Below are positions 31,775-39,234 of a DNA stretch of 39,673 nucleotides, piece after piece; position 1 is the first letter of the stretch, and each line of letters begins with the position of its first letter. The position numbers were made by a program, and so were the translations under genes. Below the pieces are notes generated by a model, which did no database searches, had not been told where the DNA came from, and worked only from the letters and a program-made list of their open reading frames with translations. This DNA is from Falcatimonas sp. MSJ-15 (lineage in GTDB: Bacteria; Bacillota; Clostridia; Lachnospirales; Lachnospiraceae), in assembly GCF_018918265.1 (NCBI RefSeq), contig NZ_JAHLQC010000024.1, positions 1 to 39,673 on the forward strand, given 5' to 3'.

Positions 31775-32950
31775 TCAGTCGTTCTTGAGCTTCAAAATCT
31801 GCACTGCTTCCGGCAGGATCAGCTTGCCATCCACACGCTCCTTGGCAACATAGCCAATCATGCCGTTGCCTGCGAACAGCTCGTTGAGCTGCTTGAAGGA
31901 ACGTGTGCCTCGATCACCGATGTTGTAATAGCTGTAATCACCGAATGCGATGGCATTCTCCGGCGCATACGCAGAGGTATGAACAGCGTAGCCCAGCACC
32001 TTGTCCGGCTCACCAGCCTGATAGGACGGCTGCCAGATATAGGCACCGTTGTTGTCCTTTAACTTGCGGAGCTGTGCCAGCGTCTTATCGTTCATGATAA
32101 AACTTGCATTCTTACGGTACGGACGCTTGAGGGCATATACCAGGTCGAGCATATCATCCGACTTGATGGTAGCGGAAAGCGTACCTGCTACCGTACCGCC
32201 GCCAGTTGCAGCGAAAAGGCCGGTCGGTTTGCCGGAGCCGTCACCGTTTAGGAACGCATCCTCCTCGGCATTGGCGAGAGCCTTGCCAAACTCGGTGATG
32301 ATATAATTCTCCAGACCGAATGCATTGTCGTAGAGAAGTTCCTCAGTCACCTTGATTGCAACATGGAGCTTGTGGGCATCCAAAAGAATCTGATTAAAGG
32401 TTGCATCACCAAAGGTGAGCGCACCGCCTTCCTCAATCCATGCCGCCGCAGGCTTGGTAGCTGCGATATTGATCTTATGCTCACCGGAAGTCGTAATGGT
32501 GTGACCCAGGCTGCGCATGATGTTCTCTTCGTTAAGAACATCGATCAGGCGATGGTCATACTCCTCCGGCACAAGATAACCGCCGTCAGCATCCACACCT
32601 TCCTGCAGGATATTGGAAACCTGTTTGAAGTTGGTGCGGAGTGCTTTCAGCATACCCTCGCGGTATTCATCGGACGCACGACCGGTTTTCGGCTTTTCCT
32701 TGCCGTCTGCGGTCATCGGCTTTGCCACGATAGGCGTATTTACAGGCTTGGAAAGCTCATTTTCCAGTGCTTCCATCTGCTCCATACGCTCAATCTCGGC
32801 ACTGTAGTCCTTGATTTTCTTTTCCATATCGGCATAGGCAGCGGCATCCTCCGCAGAAAGCAGACCGTCTTTATCACGCTTGCTCTCCACAAATGCCTTT
32901 GCACCCTGCCATGCCTTGTTGCGTGCTTCACGAAGTTCATTGATCGTCAT
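31775..32950 (-). CDS. Major capsid protein, HK97 family
   Basis: The 391-residue protein has an N-terminal coiled-coil scaffold-like delta domain (about 1-105, MTINELREARNKAWQGAKAF), which is probably removed by the protease encoded next to it. The HK97 fold follows with QEGVDADGGYLVPEEYDHRL at the domain start, 'ALANAEEDAFLNGDGSGKPT' and 'VHTSAYAPENAIAFGDYSYY' in the core, and 'ERVDGKLILPEAVQILKLKN' at the end. GGAGGTAATTTATT precedes the ATG. It forms the icosahedral shell. Complete, without frameshift. Confidence 0.95.
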   Translation of the reverse strand: MTINELREARNKAWQGAKAFVESKRDKDGLLSAEDAAAYADMEKKIKDYSAEIERMEQMEALENELSKPVNTPIVAKPMTADGKEKPKTGRASDEYREGMLKALRTNFKQVSNILQEGVDADGGYLVPEEYDHRLIDVLNEENIMRSLGHTITTSGEHKINIAATKPAAAWIEEGGALTFGDATFNQILLDAHKLHVAIKVTEELLYDNAFGLENYIITEFGKALANAEEDAFLNGDGSGKPTGLFAATGGGTVAGTLSATIKSDDMLDLVYALKRPYRKNASFIMNDKTLAQLRKLKDNNGAYIWQPSYQAGEPDKVLGYAVHTSAYAPENAIAFGDYSYYNIGDRGTRSFKQLNELFAGNGMIGYVAKERVDGKLILPEAVQILKLKND

Positions 32951-32956
32951 AATAAA

Positions 32957-33697
32957 TTACCTCCAGTTTTTAATTAAATCGAGCCGTTCCATCAGGGAGT
33001 CGGCATTGGTCTTGGTTTCGGATTTCTGTTCGATCCTGCACTTGGCAGCAATCTTATCCATGAGATGATTAGTGACAGCCATACGGGAATACACATTGCT
33101 GACCTGCGGCACTTCCACAGCATCAGCTGTATTTCTCTGCATGATCTCATCTGCAAATCCCATCTCCACAGCGCTGTTTGCATCCATCCATGTCTCTGCA
33201 TCCATAAGGTGCGAGAGCTTTGCCCGGCTTAGCCCAGTCTTGATTTCATAGGCGTTGATGATGGATTCTTTCACTTCATCGAGCATAGAAATAGCCTTCT
33301 GCATCTCCGAAGAGTCACCGAAGGCTACTGTTGCCGGATTATGAATCATGAGCATGGAAACAGGCGATACCAGCACCTTTGTGCCTGCCATCGCAATGAC
33401 AGATGCCGCCGATGCCGCAATGCCGTCAATCTTGACGGTCACATTGCCCTTGTAATCCATGAGCATATTGTAGATTTGTGCTGCTGCCACGCAGTCACCA
33501 CCGGGTGAATTGATCCAGACGGTAATGTCACCGCTGCCACTGTTCAGTTCATCCTTAAAAAGCTGCGGTGTGACATCATCGTCAAACCAGCTTTCCTCTG
33601 CGATGGTGCCGTTCAGAAACAGCGTCCTCTCCAGTGTCTGCTCCTGCGTCTCCTGATTCGTCACCGTCCTGTTTTTCCAGTTCCAGAACTTCTTCAT
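32957..33697 (-). CDS. ClpP-like prohead protease
   Basis: The 246-residue serine protease of the ClpP/crotonase fold has WINSPGGDCVAAAQIYNMLM for the oxyanion strand, Ser in DGIAASAASVIAMAG, His in SMLMIHNPATVAFG, and the Asp region of AETWMDANSAVEMGFADEI. It matures the prohead by cutting the capsid delta domain. I start at MKKFWNWKN because AAAGGAG lies ten bases upstream; the frame extends 10 codons further. This start overlaps the 3' end of the portal gene by 116 bases in a different frame, which is unusually long for this phage. Confidence 0.9.
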   Translation of the reverse strand: MKKFWNWKNRTVTNQETQEQTLERTLFLNGTIAEESWFDDDVTPQLFKDELNSGSGDITVWINSPGGDCVAAAQIYNMLMDYKGNVTVKIDGIAASAASVIAMAGTKVLVSPVSMLMIHNPATVAFGDSSEMQKAISMLDEVKESIINAYEIKTGLSRAKLSHLMDAETWMDANSAVEMGFADEIMQRNTADAVEVPQVSNVYSRMAVTNHLMDKIAAKCRIEQKSETKTNADSLMERLDLIKNWR

Positions 33698-34946
33698 CTG
33701 AATTGTTCTCCTTTCCGCTGGCGGCAAAGATGCCTGCGTCTGCCAGCTTTGTCATATTGCCGTTGATGAGATAAAGATCACCGCCGTCCTCGGCAGGAAT
33801 ACGGTCAAGGTTCTCAAGCTCACGAATGTCATTTGCAGACATCCAGCCGTTCTGTCTTGCTGTGGCATAACCACTCATGCGGCTCTGATAATCGCCGCGA
33901 AGCAGACCGTCCACATTGAACTTGATGAAATACTGAGATTTGTCACTTGGAGAAATCAGCACCCTCGCCAGTGACTGTTCCCATCTGACAAGCCAGGGTT
34001 CCAGAGTGTATTTCACAAATTCCAGTGACTGCTGCTCAATATTAGAAAAGCTCGACTTTTCGAGGTCACCGACCATGTGCGGTGGCACTCTGAAAATTCG
34101 AGCGATTTCGTTGATCTGAAATTTTCTTGTTTCCAAAAACTGTGCTTCATTGGGCGAAATGGAAATCGGTGTATACTTCATTCCTTCCTCCAGCACAGCA
34201 ATCTTGTGGGCATTTCCACTGCCGCCGAAGGTCTGTGTCCAGCTGTCTCGCACTTTGGACGGGTCTTTCAGCGTTCCCGGATGCTCCAACACACCACTGG
34301 GTGCAGCACCATTTGCATAAAATTTACTGCCATATTCCTCTGCGGCAATCGCAAGGCCGATGGCGTTCTTTGCCATCGCAATCGGACTGTACCCGACAAG
34401 ACCGTCAAAGCCAAGACCGGGAACATGGAGAACATCGCTTGATTTCAGCCGAACAGTGCCGCCCTTGGTGGTCTTTGCTTCATTAGTCGAGGTCTGGTAT
34501 TCATAATAAAGCTGACCTTTATCATCCCTGTCCACCGTCATGCGGTTTGGCATCAGCGGATACAAAGCTACAACCTCGCCCTTGCCGTTTCGGATGATCT
34601 GTGCATAAGCGTTGCCCCACAGAAGCAGATGCGTCATGAGCGTTTCTCGGAACACAAAACTTGTCATTTCCGGATTCGGCTCATCATGCAGCACAAAATA
34701 CAGCGGATGGTCAATTGCCTTTTCCTTACTCCCGCCATTGGTGTATCTGTACAAGTGCAGCGGCAGTCCTGCGACAGCTTCCGACAAAATTCTCACACAG
34801 GAATACACCGCCGTCATCTGCATGGCAGAGCGTTCGTTTACCTGTTTGCCGGAGCTGCTGCCGCCCATGAAAAATCGATAGGCACTGCCCGCCGTACTGT
34901 CCTTGGGAGCATCTCTGCTCCGAAATAATCCGCTCAAAATTCCCAT
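33582..34946 (-). CDS. Phage portal protein, HK97 family
   Basis: The 454-residue protein starts MGILSGLFRSRDAPKDS; the upstream ATG three codons earlier is less likely. Portal-family segments seen are AVYSCVRILSEAVAGLPLHL, HLLLWGNAYAQIIRNGKGEV, GFDGLVGYSPIAMAKNAIGL and KFQINEIARIFRVPPHMVGD. The last 40 residues are acidic and then His/Arg-rich (AVSERHHRRGKL). They are encoded by the overlap with the protease gene. It forms the twelve-fold ring through which DNA is packaged. A hairpin terminator precedes it at about 34985. Confidence 0.95.
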   Translation of the reverse strand: MGILSGLFRSRDAPKDSTAGSAYRFFMGGSSSGKQVNERSAMQMTAVYSCVRILSEAVAGLPLHLYRYTNGGSKEKAIDHPLYFVLHDEPNPEMTSFVFRETLMTHLLLWGNAYAQIIRNGKGEVVALYPLMPNRMTVDRDDKGQLYYEYQTSTNEAKTTKGGTVRLKSSDVLHVPGLGFDGLVGYSPIAMAKNAIGLAIAAEEYGSKFYANGAAPSGVLEHPGTLKDPSKVRDSWTQTFGGSGNAHKIAVLEEGMKYTPISISPNEAQFLETRKFQINEIARIFRVPPHMVGDLEKSSFSNIEQQSLEFVKYTLEPWLVRWEQSLARVLISPSDKSQYFIKFNVDGLLRGDYQSRMSGYATARQNGWMSANDIRELENLDRIPAEDGGDLYLINGNMTKLADAGIFAASGKENNSDEEVLELEKQDGDESGDAGADTGEDAVSERHHRRGKLV

Positions 34947-34984
34947 AGGAATCACCGTCCTTTCTTAGAAAATGGCATCAAAAA

Positions 34985-35013
34985 AGCACCTGCCATTCAT
35001 CGTGACAGATGCT
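34985..35013 (-). terminator. Intrinsic-terminator-like hairpin between the small gene and the portal gene
   Basis: On the minus strand AGCATCTGTC and GGCAGGTGCT form a ten-pair stem (two G-U) with a nine-base loop, followed directly by TTTTTTGATG. It lies 24 bases after the stop of the small gene at 35037 and 39 bases before the portal start. Confidence 0.82.
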
Positions 35014-35036
35014 TTCTCAAATTGCGATTTCATTCG

Positions 35037-35207
35037 TTACATATTATCTTTGATTTCTTCCGTTACATCAGTAAGCGTTCCACGAAGAGAACTGCCTGTG
35101 TTACAGTATTTTTCCATCAATTCCTTCCAAAGAGGATCACTGTCCGGAATCTCAGAAAACCAAACAGAATAGTCATTCTCGCCATGCTTTGTCAATACAG
35201 TAATCAC
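35037..35207 (-). CDS. Small unrecognised protein between terminase and portal genes
   Basis: A 56-residue protein, missed by a length cut-off of about 60 codons. The GTG start lies eight bases after AAGGAG. The sequence includes TKHGENDYSVWFSEIPDSDP, then KELMEKYCNTGSSLRGTLTD, and an acidic end. It is soluble, without signal or membrane segment. Phages of this group often carry a small gene here. The ribosome binding site and clean codon use make it real, but I cannot assign a function. A strong terminator hairpin follows it directly. Confidence 0.72.
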   Translation of the reverse strand: MITVLTKHGENDYSVWFSEIPDSDPLWKELMEKYCNTGSSLRGTLTDVTEEIKDNM

Positions 35208-35315
35208 AAAAATCACTCCTTCAAGTATTTTCTTCTGCTTATTTTACCATCTTCTCTTACATCTATCAAGCCGGACGCCATCATTAAATTTTCCGTTGTG
35301 AGTATTACAACCGCT

Positions 35316-36917
35316 TTAAAAAATAAGCAGCCCTCTTGTGTCATACACGCTTTCGCCTGCATCGTTTCCACATCGGATTGCTCTGTCCAGTGCCATAATG
35401 GTTGCTACAGCACCGTCTATCTTTTCTGTTGATTTTTCCTTGTCTGCCTTGATGTTGCCTGCCGGGTCAGTTCGGATGAAAATGTTGTCCATGTTCCACC
35501 GCAGAACCGGCTGACCGCCATGTGCGATCCTCTGTTCCAGCACCAGCTTCATCAGTTCTTTGGTTGGTGGACTCATATCTTTAAAACCTTGTCCGAACGG
35601 AACAACGGTAAATCCCATGCCCTCCAGGTTCTGCACCATCTGCACAGCACCCCAGCGGTCGAAAGCAATCTCTCGGATATTAAACCGTTCTCCAAGCCGT
35701 TCAATGAATTTCTCGATGTAGCCGTAATGCACCACATTGCCCTCGGTGGTCTGCAAATATCCTTTTCGCTCCCACACATCGTAGGGGACATGATCTCTTC
35801 GGACACGCAGGTCAAGAGTATCTTCCGGCACCCAAAAATACGGGAGAATGATGTATTTATCATCTTCGTCCTGCGGAGGGAACACCAACACAAAGGCTGT
35901 AATATCCGTTGTGGAAGAAAGGTCAAGACCGCCGTAGCAGACACGCCCTTCCAGCTCATCCTCATCCACAGGAAACGCACACGCATCCCATTTTTCCATC
36001 GGCATCCAACGGACTGCCTGCTTGACCCACTGGTTCAGACGCAGCTGCCGGAAGGAGTTCTCCTCGCCGGGATTCTGCTTTGCGGAGTTGCAGGCGGCTT
36101 CAACTTTATCAATGCCGACTGTAATATCCAAACTCGGATTGGCTTTTCGCCATACTGCCGGGTCTGTCCAATCGTCCGATTCATCTGCACCGTATATTAC
36201 AGGATAAAAGGTAGGATCGATTTTTCGACCGTCCAGAATGTCTTTCGCCTTCTGATGCGTTTCATAGCAGATGCTGTTGGTATCCGTTCCGGCTGTCGTA
36301 ATCAGAAAGTACAGCGGCTGCATTCTGGCATCGCCGGAGCCTTTGGTCATAACATCAAAGAGTTTTCGGTTGGGCTGGGTATGCAGCTCATCAAAGACCA
36401 CGCCATGAATATTAAAACCATGCTTGGAGTAGGCTTCTGCGGAAAGCACCTGATAGAAGCTGTTGGTCGGCGTATAAATAATTCGTTTCTGTGATGCGAG
36501 GATTTTCACACGCTTATTCAGTGCCGGACACATCCGCACCATATCGGCTGCCACATCAAACACAATGGTGGCCTGCTGTCGGTCAGCAGCACAGCCGTAC
36601 ACCTCGGCTCGTTCCTCACCGTCACCGCAGCACAGTAAAAGCGCCACAGCCGCCGCAAGCTCTGATTTTCCCTGCTTCTTTGGAATTTCCACATAGGCGG
36701 TATTGAACTGCCGGTAGCCGTTTGGTTTCAGTGTGCCAAACAGGTCACGAATAATCTGCTCCTGCCAGTCGATGAGTTCAAATTTCTTTCCTGCCCATGT
36801 GCCTTTGGTGTGGCACAGGCTTTCAATGAACATCACCGCAAAATCAGCGGCATCCTTATCGTAAGTGCTGTCCTCGGCTTTGAACTTGGTGGGTGTGTAT
36901 TTCTTCAGTTTTCTCAA
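35316..36917 (-). CDS. Terminase large subunit
   Basis: The 533-residue packaging ATPase-nuclease has a Walker-A-like YVEIPKKQGKSELAAAVAL (about 75-93 from the chosen start), Walker B HGVVFDELHTQPN (about 165), and the nuclease region CYGGLDLSSTTDITAFVLVF (about 295) with FDRWGAVQMVQNLEG and late Asp residues. I start at the TTG seven bases after GGAGG; an ATG-initiated frame would add 24 residues of unlikely sequence. Fits the HK97/P27-type terminases. No small subunit gene was recognised in the window; it may lie to the right or be one of the small unknowns. Two hairpins precede the start. Confidence 0.95.
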   Translation of the reverse strand: MRKLKKYTPTKFKAEDSTYDKDAADFAVMFIESLCHTKGTWAGKKFELIDWQEQIIRDLFGTLKPNGYRQFNTAYVEIPKKQGKSELAAAVALLLCCGDGEERAEVYGCAADRQQATIVFDVAADMVRMCPALNKRVKILASQKRIIYTPTNSFYQVLSAEAYSKHGFNIHGVVFDELHTQPNRKLFDVMTKGSGDARMQPLYFLITTAGTDTNSICYETHQKAKDILDGRKIDPTFYPVIYGADESDDWTDPAVWRKANPSLDITVGIDKVEAACNSAKQNPGEENSFRQLRLNQWVKQAVRWMPMEKWDACAFPVDEDELEGRVCYGGLDLSSTTDITAFVLVFPPQDEDDKYIILPYFWVPEDTLDLRVRRDHVPYDVWERKGYLQTTEGNVVHYGYIEKFIERLGERFNIREIAFDRWGAVQMVQNLEGMGFTVVPFGQGFKDMSPPTKELMKLVLEQRIAHGGQPVLRWNMDNIFIRTDPAGNIKADKEKSTEKIDGAVATIMALDRAIRCGNDAGESVYDTRGLLIF

Positions 36918-36943
36918 AATCTCACCTCCGGGCATAAAAATAA

Positions 36944-36959
36944 GCCGCATTGCTGCGAC
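36944..36959 (-). terminator. Terminator-like hairpin before the terminase gene
   Basis: On the minus strand GTCGCA and TGCGGC form a six-pair stem (one G-U) with a GCAA tetraloop, followed by TTATTTTTATG. It ends 27 bases before the terminase start codon and may act as a weak terminator or a translational structure near the ribosome binding site. Confidence 0.6.
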
Positions 36960-36983
36960 CATCAAACTATATCGTATAACGAG

Positions 36984-37006
36984 GAACACACCCTTGCGGG
37001 TGGTTC
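36984..37006 (-). other. Second GNRA-type hairpin upstream of terminase
   Basis: On the minus strand GAACCACCC and GGGTGTGTTC form a nine- to ten-pair stem with one bulge, closed by a GCAA tetraloop. No T-run follows. It lies just after the stop codon of the gene at 37024, so both hairpins between that gene and terminase end in GCAA loops. Confidence 0.65.
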
Positions 37007-37023
37007 TTCGGGAATCTTCTGCT

Positions 37024-37251
37024 TTAATTGTATTCCTTCATCAAAATGGCAAGTGCCGTCTCAGCTGCTTTGTCGGTTGGGGCGATGTCCAGCCCTCTGT
37101 CGTAGCTGTAGGCGATCTCGCCGTTACGCTTTAACATCAGCTTGGAAATCCTGCCGCCGTCAATGCCGTAGTCCTCACTCGGCTCTTCGTAATGCTTGAC
37201 CCAGTAATGGAAAATGCTGTTCTGAACCTTGATGCTTCCTTCTGCCCACAT
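37024..37251 (-). CDS. Small phage protein, DUF7678-like
   Basis: The 75-residue protein starts MWAEGSIKVQNSIFHYWVKH and continues EDYGIDGGRISKLMLKRNGE, then SYDRGLDIAPTDKAAETALA. I recall this small family (DUF7678 or similar) in the terminase-proximal part of Firmicute prophages; function unknown. GGGAGG lies eight bases before the ATG. It is followed by the two hairpins before terminase and preceded by another small gene with three bases between. Confidence 0.75.
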   Translation of the reverse strand: MWAEGSIKVQNSIFHYWVKHYEEPSEDYGIDGGRISKLMLKRNGEIAYSYDRGLDIAPTDKAAETALAILMKEYN

Positions 37252-37254
37252 GGT

Positions 37255-37434
37255 TTATGCCTCCCTTCTTACCAGGTTGAAATCCGTAATGCTGCAGCCG
37301 TTCTTTCTGCAGTAATCGCAAATCCAATCGTCTGCTATTCCTGCACTCTTGAAGGTTTTGAAATCCATCCATACCAGCTTGCCCGGCTCAATTGCTGTCA
37401 ATGCTCTTACTACCCAAATCGTGTTCTTTTTCAT
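37255..37434 (-). CDS. Small unrecognised phage protein
   Basis: The 59-residue protein starts MKKNTIWVVRALTAIEPGKL, chosen because GGAGGG lies nine bases upstream; the open frame extends 16 codons further without a site. The C-terminal half has CDYCRKNGCSITDF, a possible metal-binding Cys set (three Cys in eleven residues). No family recognised. It is part of the operon towards terminase. Confidence 0.7.
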   Translation of the reverse strand: MKKNTIWVVRALTAIEPGKLVWMDFKTFKSAGIADDWICDYCRKNGCSITDFNLVRREA

Positions 37435-37561
37435 GGTGTGTACCCTCCGTTTTTCCTTTGTTTTCCCTTTCGGTAGGTACATATTCGCTCTTTACGGCAG
37501 ATATAGCAATACGATTACTACACGATCTTACGGGCGATTATTCCGCACATAATTGTGTAGT

Positions 37562-37765
37562 TTATGACTGCATGGAACGATGGATGGTGTCCAAAATCTG
37601 CTCCTGTTCCGCAGGCTCCACGCCGATACTGTCCAGTGCTTCTCGTGTGCCGCAGTCCGGGCAGATCAGCGTCTGACCGTCTGCCCTCGAAAGGGCAGGC
37701 ACACCGCGATAGGCTTTATGGCATCGCGGGCAGATTTTCAAAGTGACTGTATTTTCATTCTTCAT
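37562..37765 (-). CDS. Zinc-ribbon protein next to the GGCT gene
   Basis: The 67-residue protein has a rubredoxin-type zinc ribbon: CPRCHKAYRG at 13-16 and CPDCGTREAL near 35-38. A short helical tail follows (EPAEQEQILDTIHRSMQS). Its start overlaps the 3' end of the GGCT-like gene by 11 bases, so the two are translationally coupled. Small zinc-ribbon proteins at this place in prophages may bind nucleic acid or serve as partner of the neighbouring enzymes; no function known. Confidence 0.8.
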   Translation of the reverse strand: MKNENTVTLKICPRCHKAYRGVPALSRADGQTLICPDCGTREALDSIGVEPAEQEQILDTIHRSMQS

Positions 37766-38225
37766 GGCTCATCCTCCTGCTGTTTTCGATGGCTCTCATC
37801 AAATTTTCTTCGTCAAACCCAAAGGCTCTGTACCCCTCAAGGCAGGTGCGGACATAATAGCCGCTTGGGATGCCAAGCGGTCTGTCCTCATGCATGATAT
37901 AAACATAGCATCGGCGGTTTCTGATTTTTCCTGTGCGGATGCCTTTGACAGGCAGTTCCATTTCCGCTTTGTAATAAAAGGTTGGAAATCCCTCGTAGCG
38001 GTCAAGTGCCGCTTCGTCTGCGGCTGTGGTTGCCCACACCGCAACAGGAACGCTGCCGCCAGCCTTTTTCTCGATGGTGAGATAAGAGCCTGTCTGACTG
38101 CCCTTGAACAGCAGCTCGTAGTCCTTGATATCCGATGTTCCGATGATTCTTGCCTGTGGGCAGCGAACACGCATCTGTGCGATGTTTAAGTTGCTGCCGT
38201 AGGCGATGTAGTATCTTTTTTCCAT
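37755..38225 (-). CDS. Gamma-glutamylcyclotransferase-like (AIG2/GGCT) protein
   Basis: The 156-residue protein has the fold mark YYIAYGSNLNIAQMRVRCPQ (residues 5-24), with YGSN for the substrate loop, and the catalytic Glu region of LDRYEGFPTFYYK near 90. Members cyclise gamma-glutamyl amines or peptides to free 5-oxoproline. A larger upstream frame exists but is structured DNA, not coding; the Met of MEKRYYIAYGSN is the natural start. It lies downstream of an amidoligase and is coupled to a zinc-ribbon gene. Iyer and Aravind pointed out that AIG2-like genes pair with amidoligases, predicting a cycle of gamma-linkage making and breaking. Confidence 0.9.
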   Translation of the reverse strand: MEKRYYIAYGSNLNIAQMRVRCPQARIIGTSDIKDYELLFKGSQTGSYLTIEKKAGGSVPVAVWATTAADEAALDRYEGFPTFYYKAEMELPVKGIRTGKIRNRRCYVYIMHEDRPLGIPSGYYVRTCLEGYRAFGFDEENLMRAIENSRRMSHEE

Positions 38226-38262
38226 AATTGTATCCGTCCTTTCCGAAGGAATCACCCTTCTA

Positions 38263-38300
38263 CCACCTAAAGACCGCCGAAGCGGTCGGAGGTTAGGTGG
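38263..38300 (-). other. Strong UUCG hairpin between amidoligase and GGCT genes
   Basis: On the minus strand CCACCTAA pairs with TTAGGTGG, and within it GACCGC pairs with GCGGTC around a TTCG loop, giving the very stable C(UUCG)G tetraloop. The bases between the two stems form an internal loop. No T-run follows, so it is not a normal terminator. It may stabilise or process the mRNA, or control GGCT translation starting 38 bases later. Confidence 0.75.
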
Positions 38301-38318
38301 CAGGAGGCTGACTCCTGC
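38300..38318 (-). other. Second hairpin adjoining the UUCG hairpin
   Basis: GCAGGAG pairs with CTCCTGC around a five-base loop, directly before the UUCG hairpin and eight bases after the amidoligase stop codon in the direction of transcription. The two stems abut at one base and could stack. Confidence 0.65.
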
Positions 38319-38325
38319 GGTTCCT

Positions 38326-39232
38326 TCAAGCGGCTCTGCCGTTTCTGAAGGCTGTATCTCCTGCAAGTCTCTTGGTAAGGATTTCTCTTGCGGTTTTGAA
38401 TTCGTCTCCGATGAATCCAAGCCTTAGAAGCCAAGTTCTCATGGCGTATTTCGGATTTTCGTTCTGCTGCGGCTTGGAGCTTGCAGTCTTTACCGTCTTT
38501 GCCATTTGGCTCAGTGCAAGGCAAAGCTGAATGTAGCTTTTCAGCTGTCCTGCGTGGAGTCCGTTCTGTCTGCCGTCCGCAGGAGCATCGAATTGGAAAA
38601 GCCGAAATTCAATGGTCCCTTTGGTAAAAGTGGCGTGATAATTCAGCATATGGTATCGGCTGTCATTATAGTGTTGGCTTCTGCCATAGTTTGCTCCGTT
38701 GGCGGTGTACCAGATGTCTGCGAAATCCGCCATCGTCTGCGGCTTTTTCCGATTGATTTCTGCGAGGAAGGCGGGGTTTACTGTTCTGCAGTAGCGGTGC
38801 ATTCTGCCTCGGTCAAGGTTCAAAGCGTCTGCAATCAGGCTTTCGTGGCTTGCCATAATGTTTGCAAGGTTTCGCATAGTCTGCGGTGTGTGACCTTTCG
38901 CTCCGATGTGGATGTGGACTCCGCAGCCTCTTGTAGCATCGCTTTTCGCTCCGGCTTTGCGAAGTCTGCGAATCAGCTCCTGCAGGGTTTCCATGTCGGT
39001 GTAGGTCAGGATCGGCGTTACCATTTCGCATTTCTCGCTGTCGCATCCTGCAATGCTGACATCCTTTTGGAATTTCCACTCTCTGCCGTCCGCATCCCAG
39101 GCTGACCAGGTGCTGTAGCCGTTTCTTGCGGCTGTGTTCTCGTATCTGCCTGTTCCGAAGAAGTCGGCGGCGAGCTTTGCGGCTCTGCTTCTTTCAATGT
39201 GGTTCATCTCAACCTCAACGCCGATGTGGTCC
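38326..39232 (-). pseudogene. Amidoligase (COOH-NH2 ligase), 5' end cut by an IS
   Basis: About 300 residues remain of an amidoligase of the glutamine-synthetase fold (PF12224 type). Seen are GVEVEMNHIERSRAAKLAAD at the break, GREWKFQKDVSIAG, GCGVHIHIGAKGHTPQTMRN (metal and nucleotide site), and HYNDSRYHMLNYHATFTKGT with GTIEFRLFQFDA. Such enzymes use ATP to form amide links between a carboxylate and an amine. The usual first strand (F-G-x-E-I-E) survives in frame only back to HIGVEVEM, preceded by a TAG stop at the boundary of the IS. The ATG of MNHIER (39207) could still start a protein lacking that strand and its metal-ligand Glu residues. Probably inactive. Confidence 0.87.
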
Positions 39233-39234
39233 TA

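Noticed and set aside
35520..36494. Long plus-strand open frame (324 codons) opposite terminase
   Set aside because: It is antisense to an unmistakable terminase, with no start signal; a shadow of codon bias.
37519..37562. Inverted repeat CTACAC.../...GTGTAG before the small Cys-containing gene
   Set aside because: The stem has a mismatch and a long loop and no T-run; too weak to call a terminator or attachment site.
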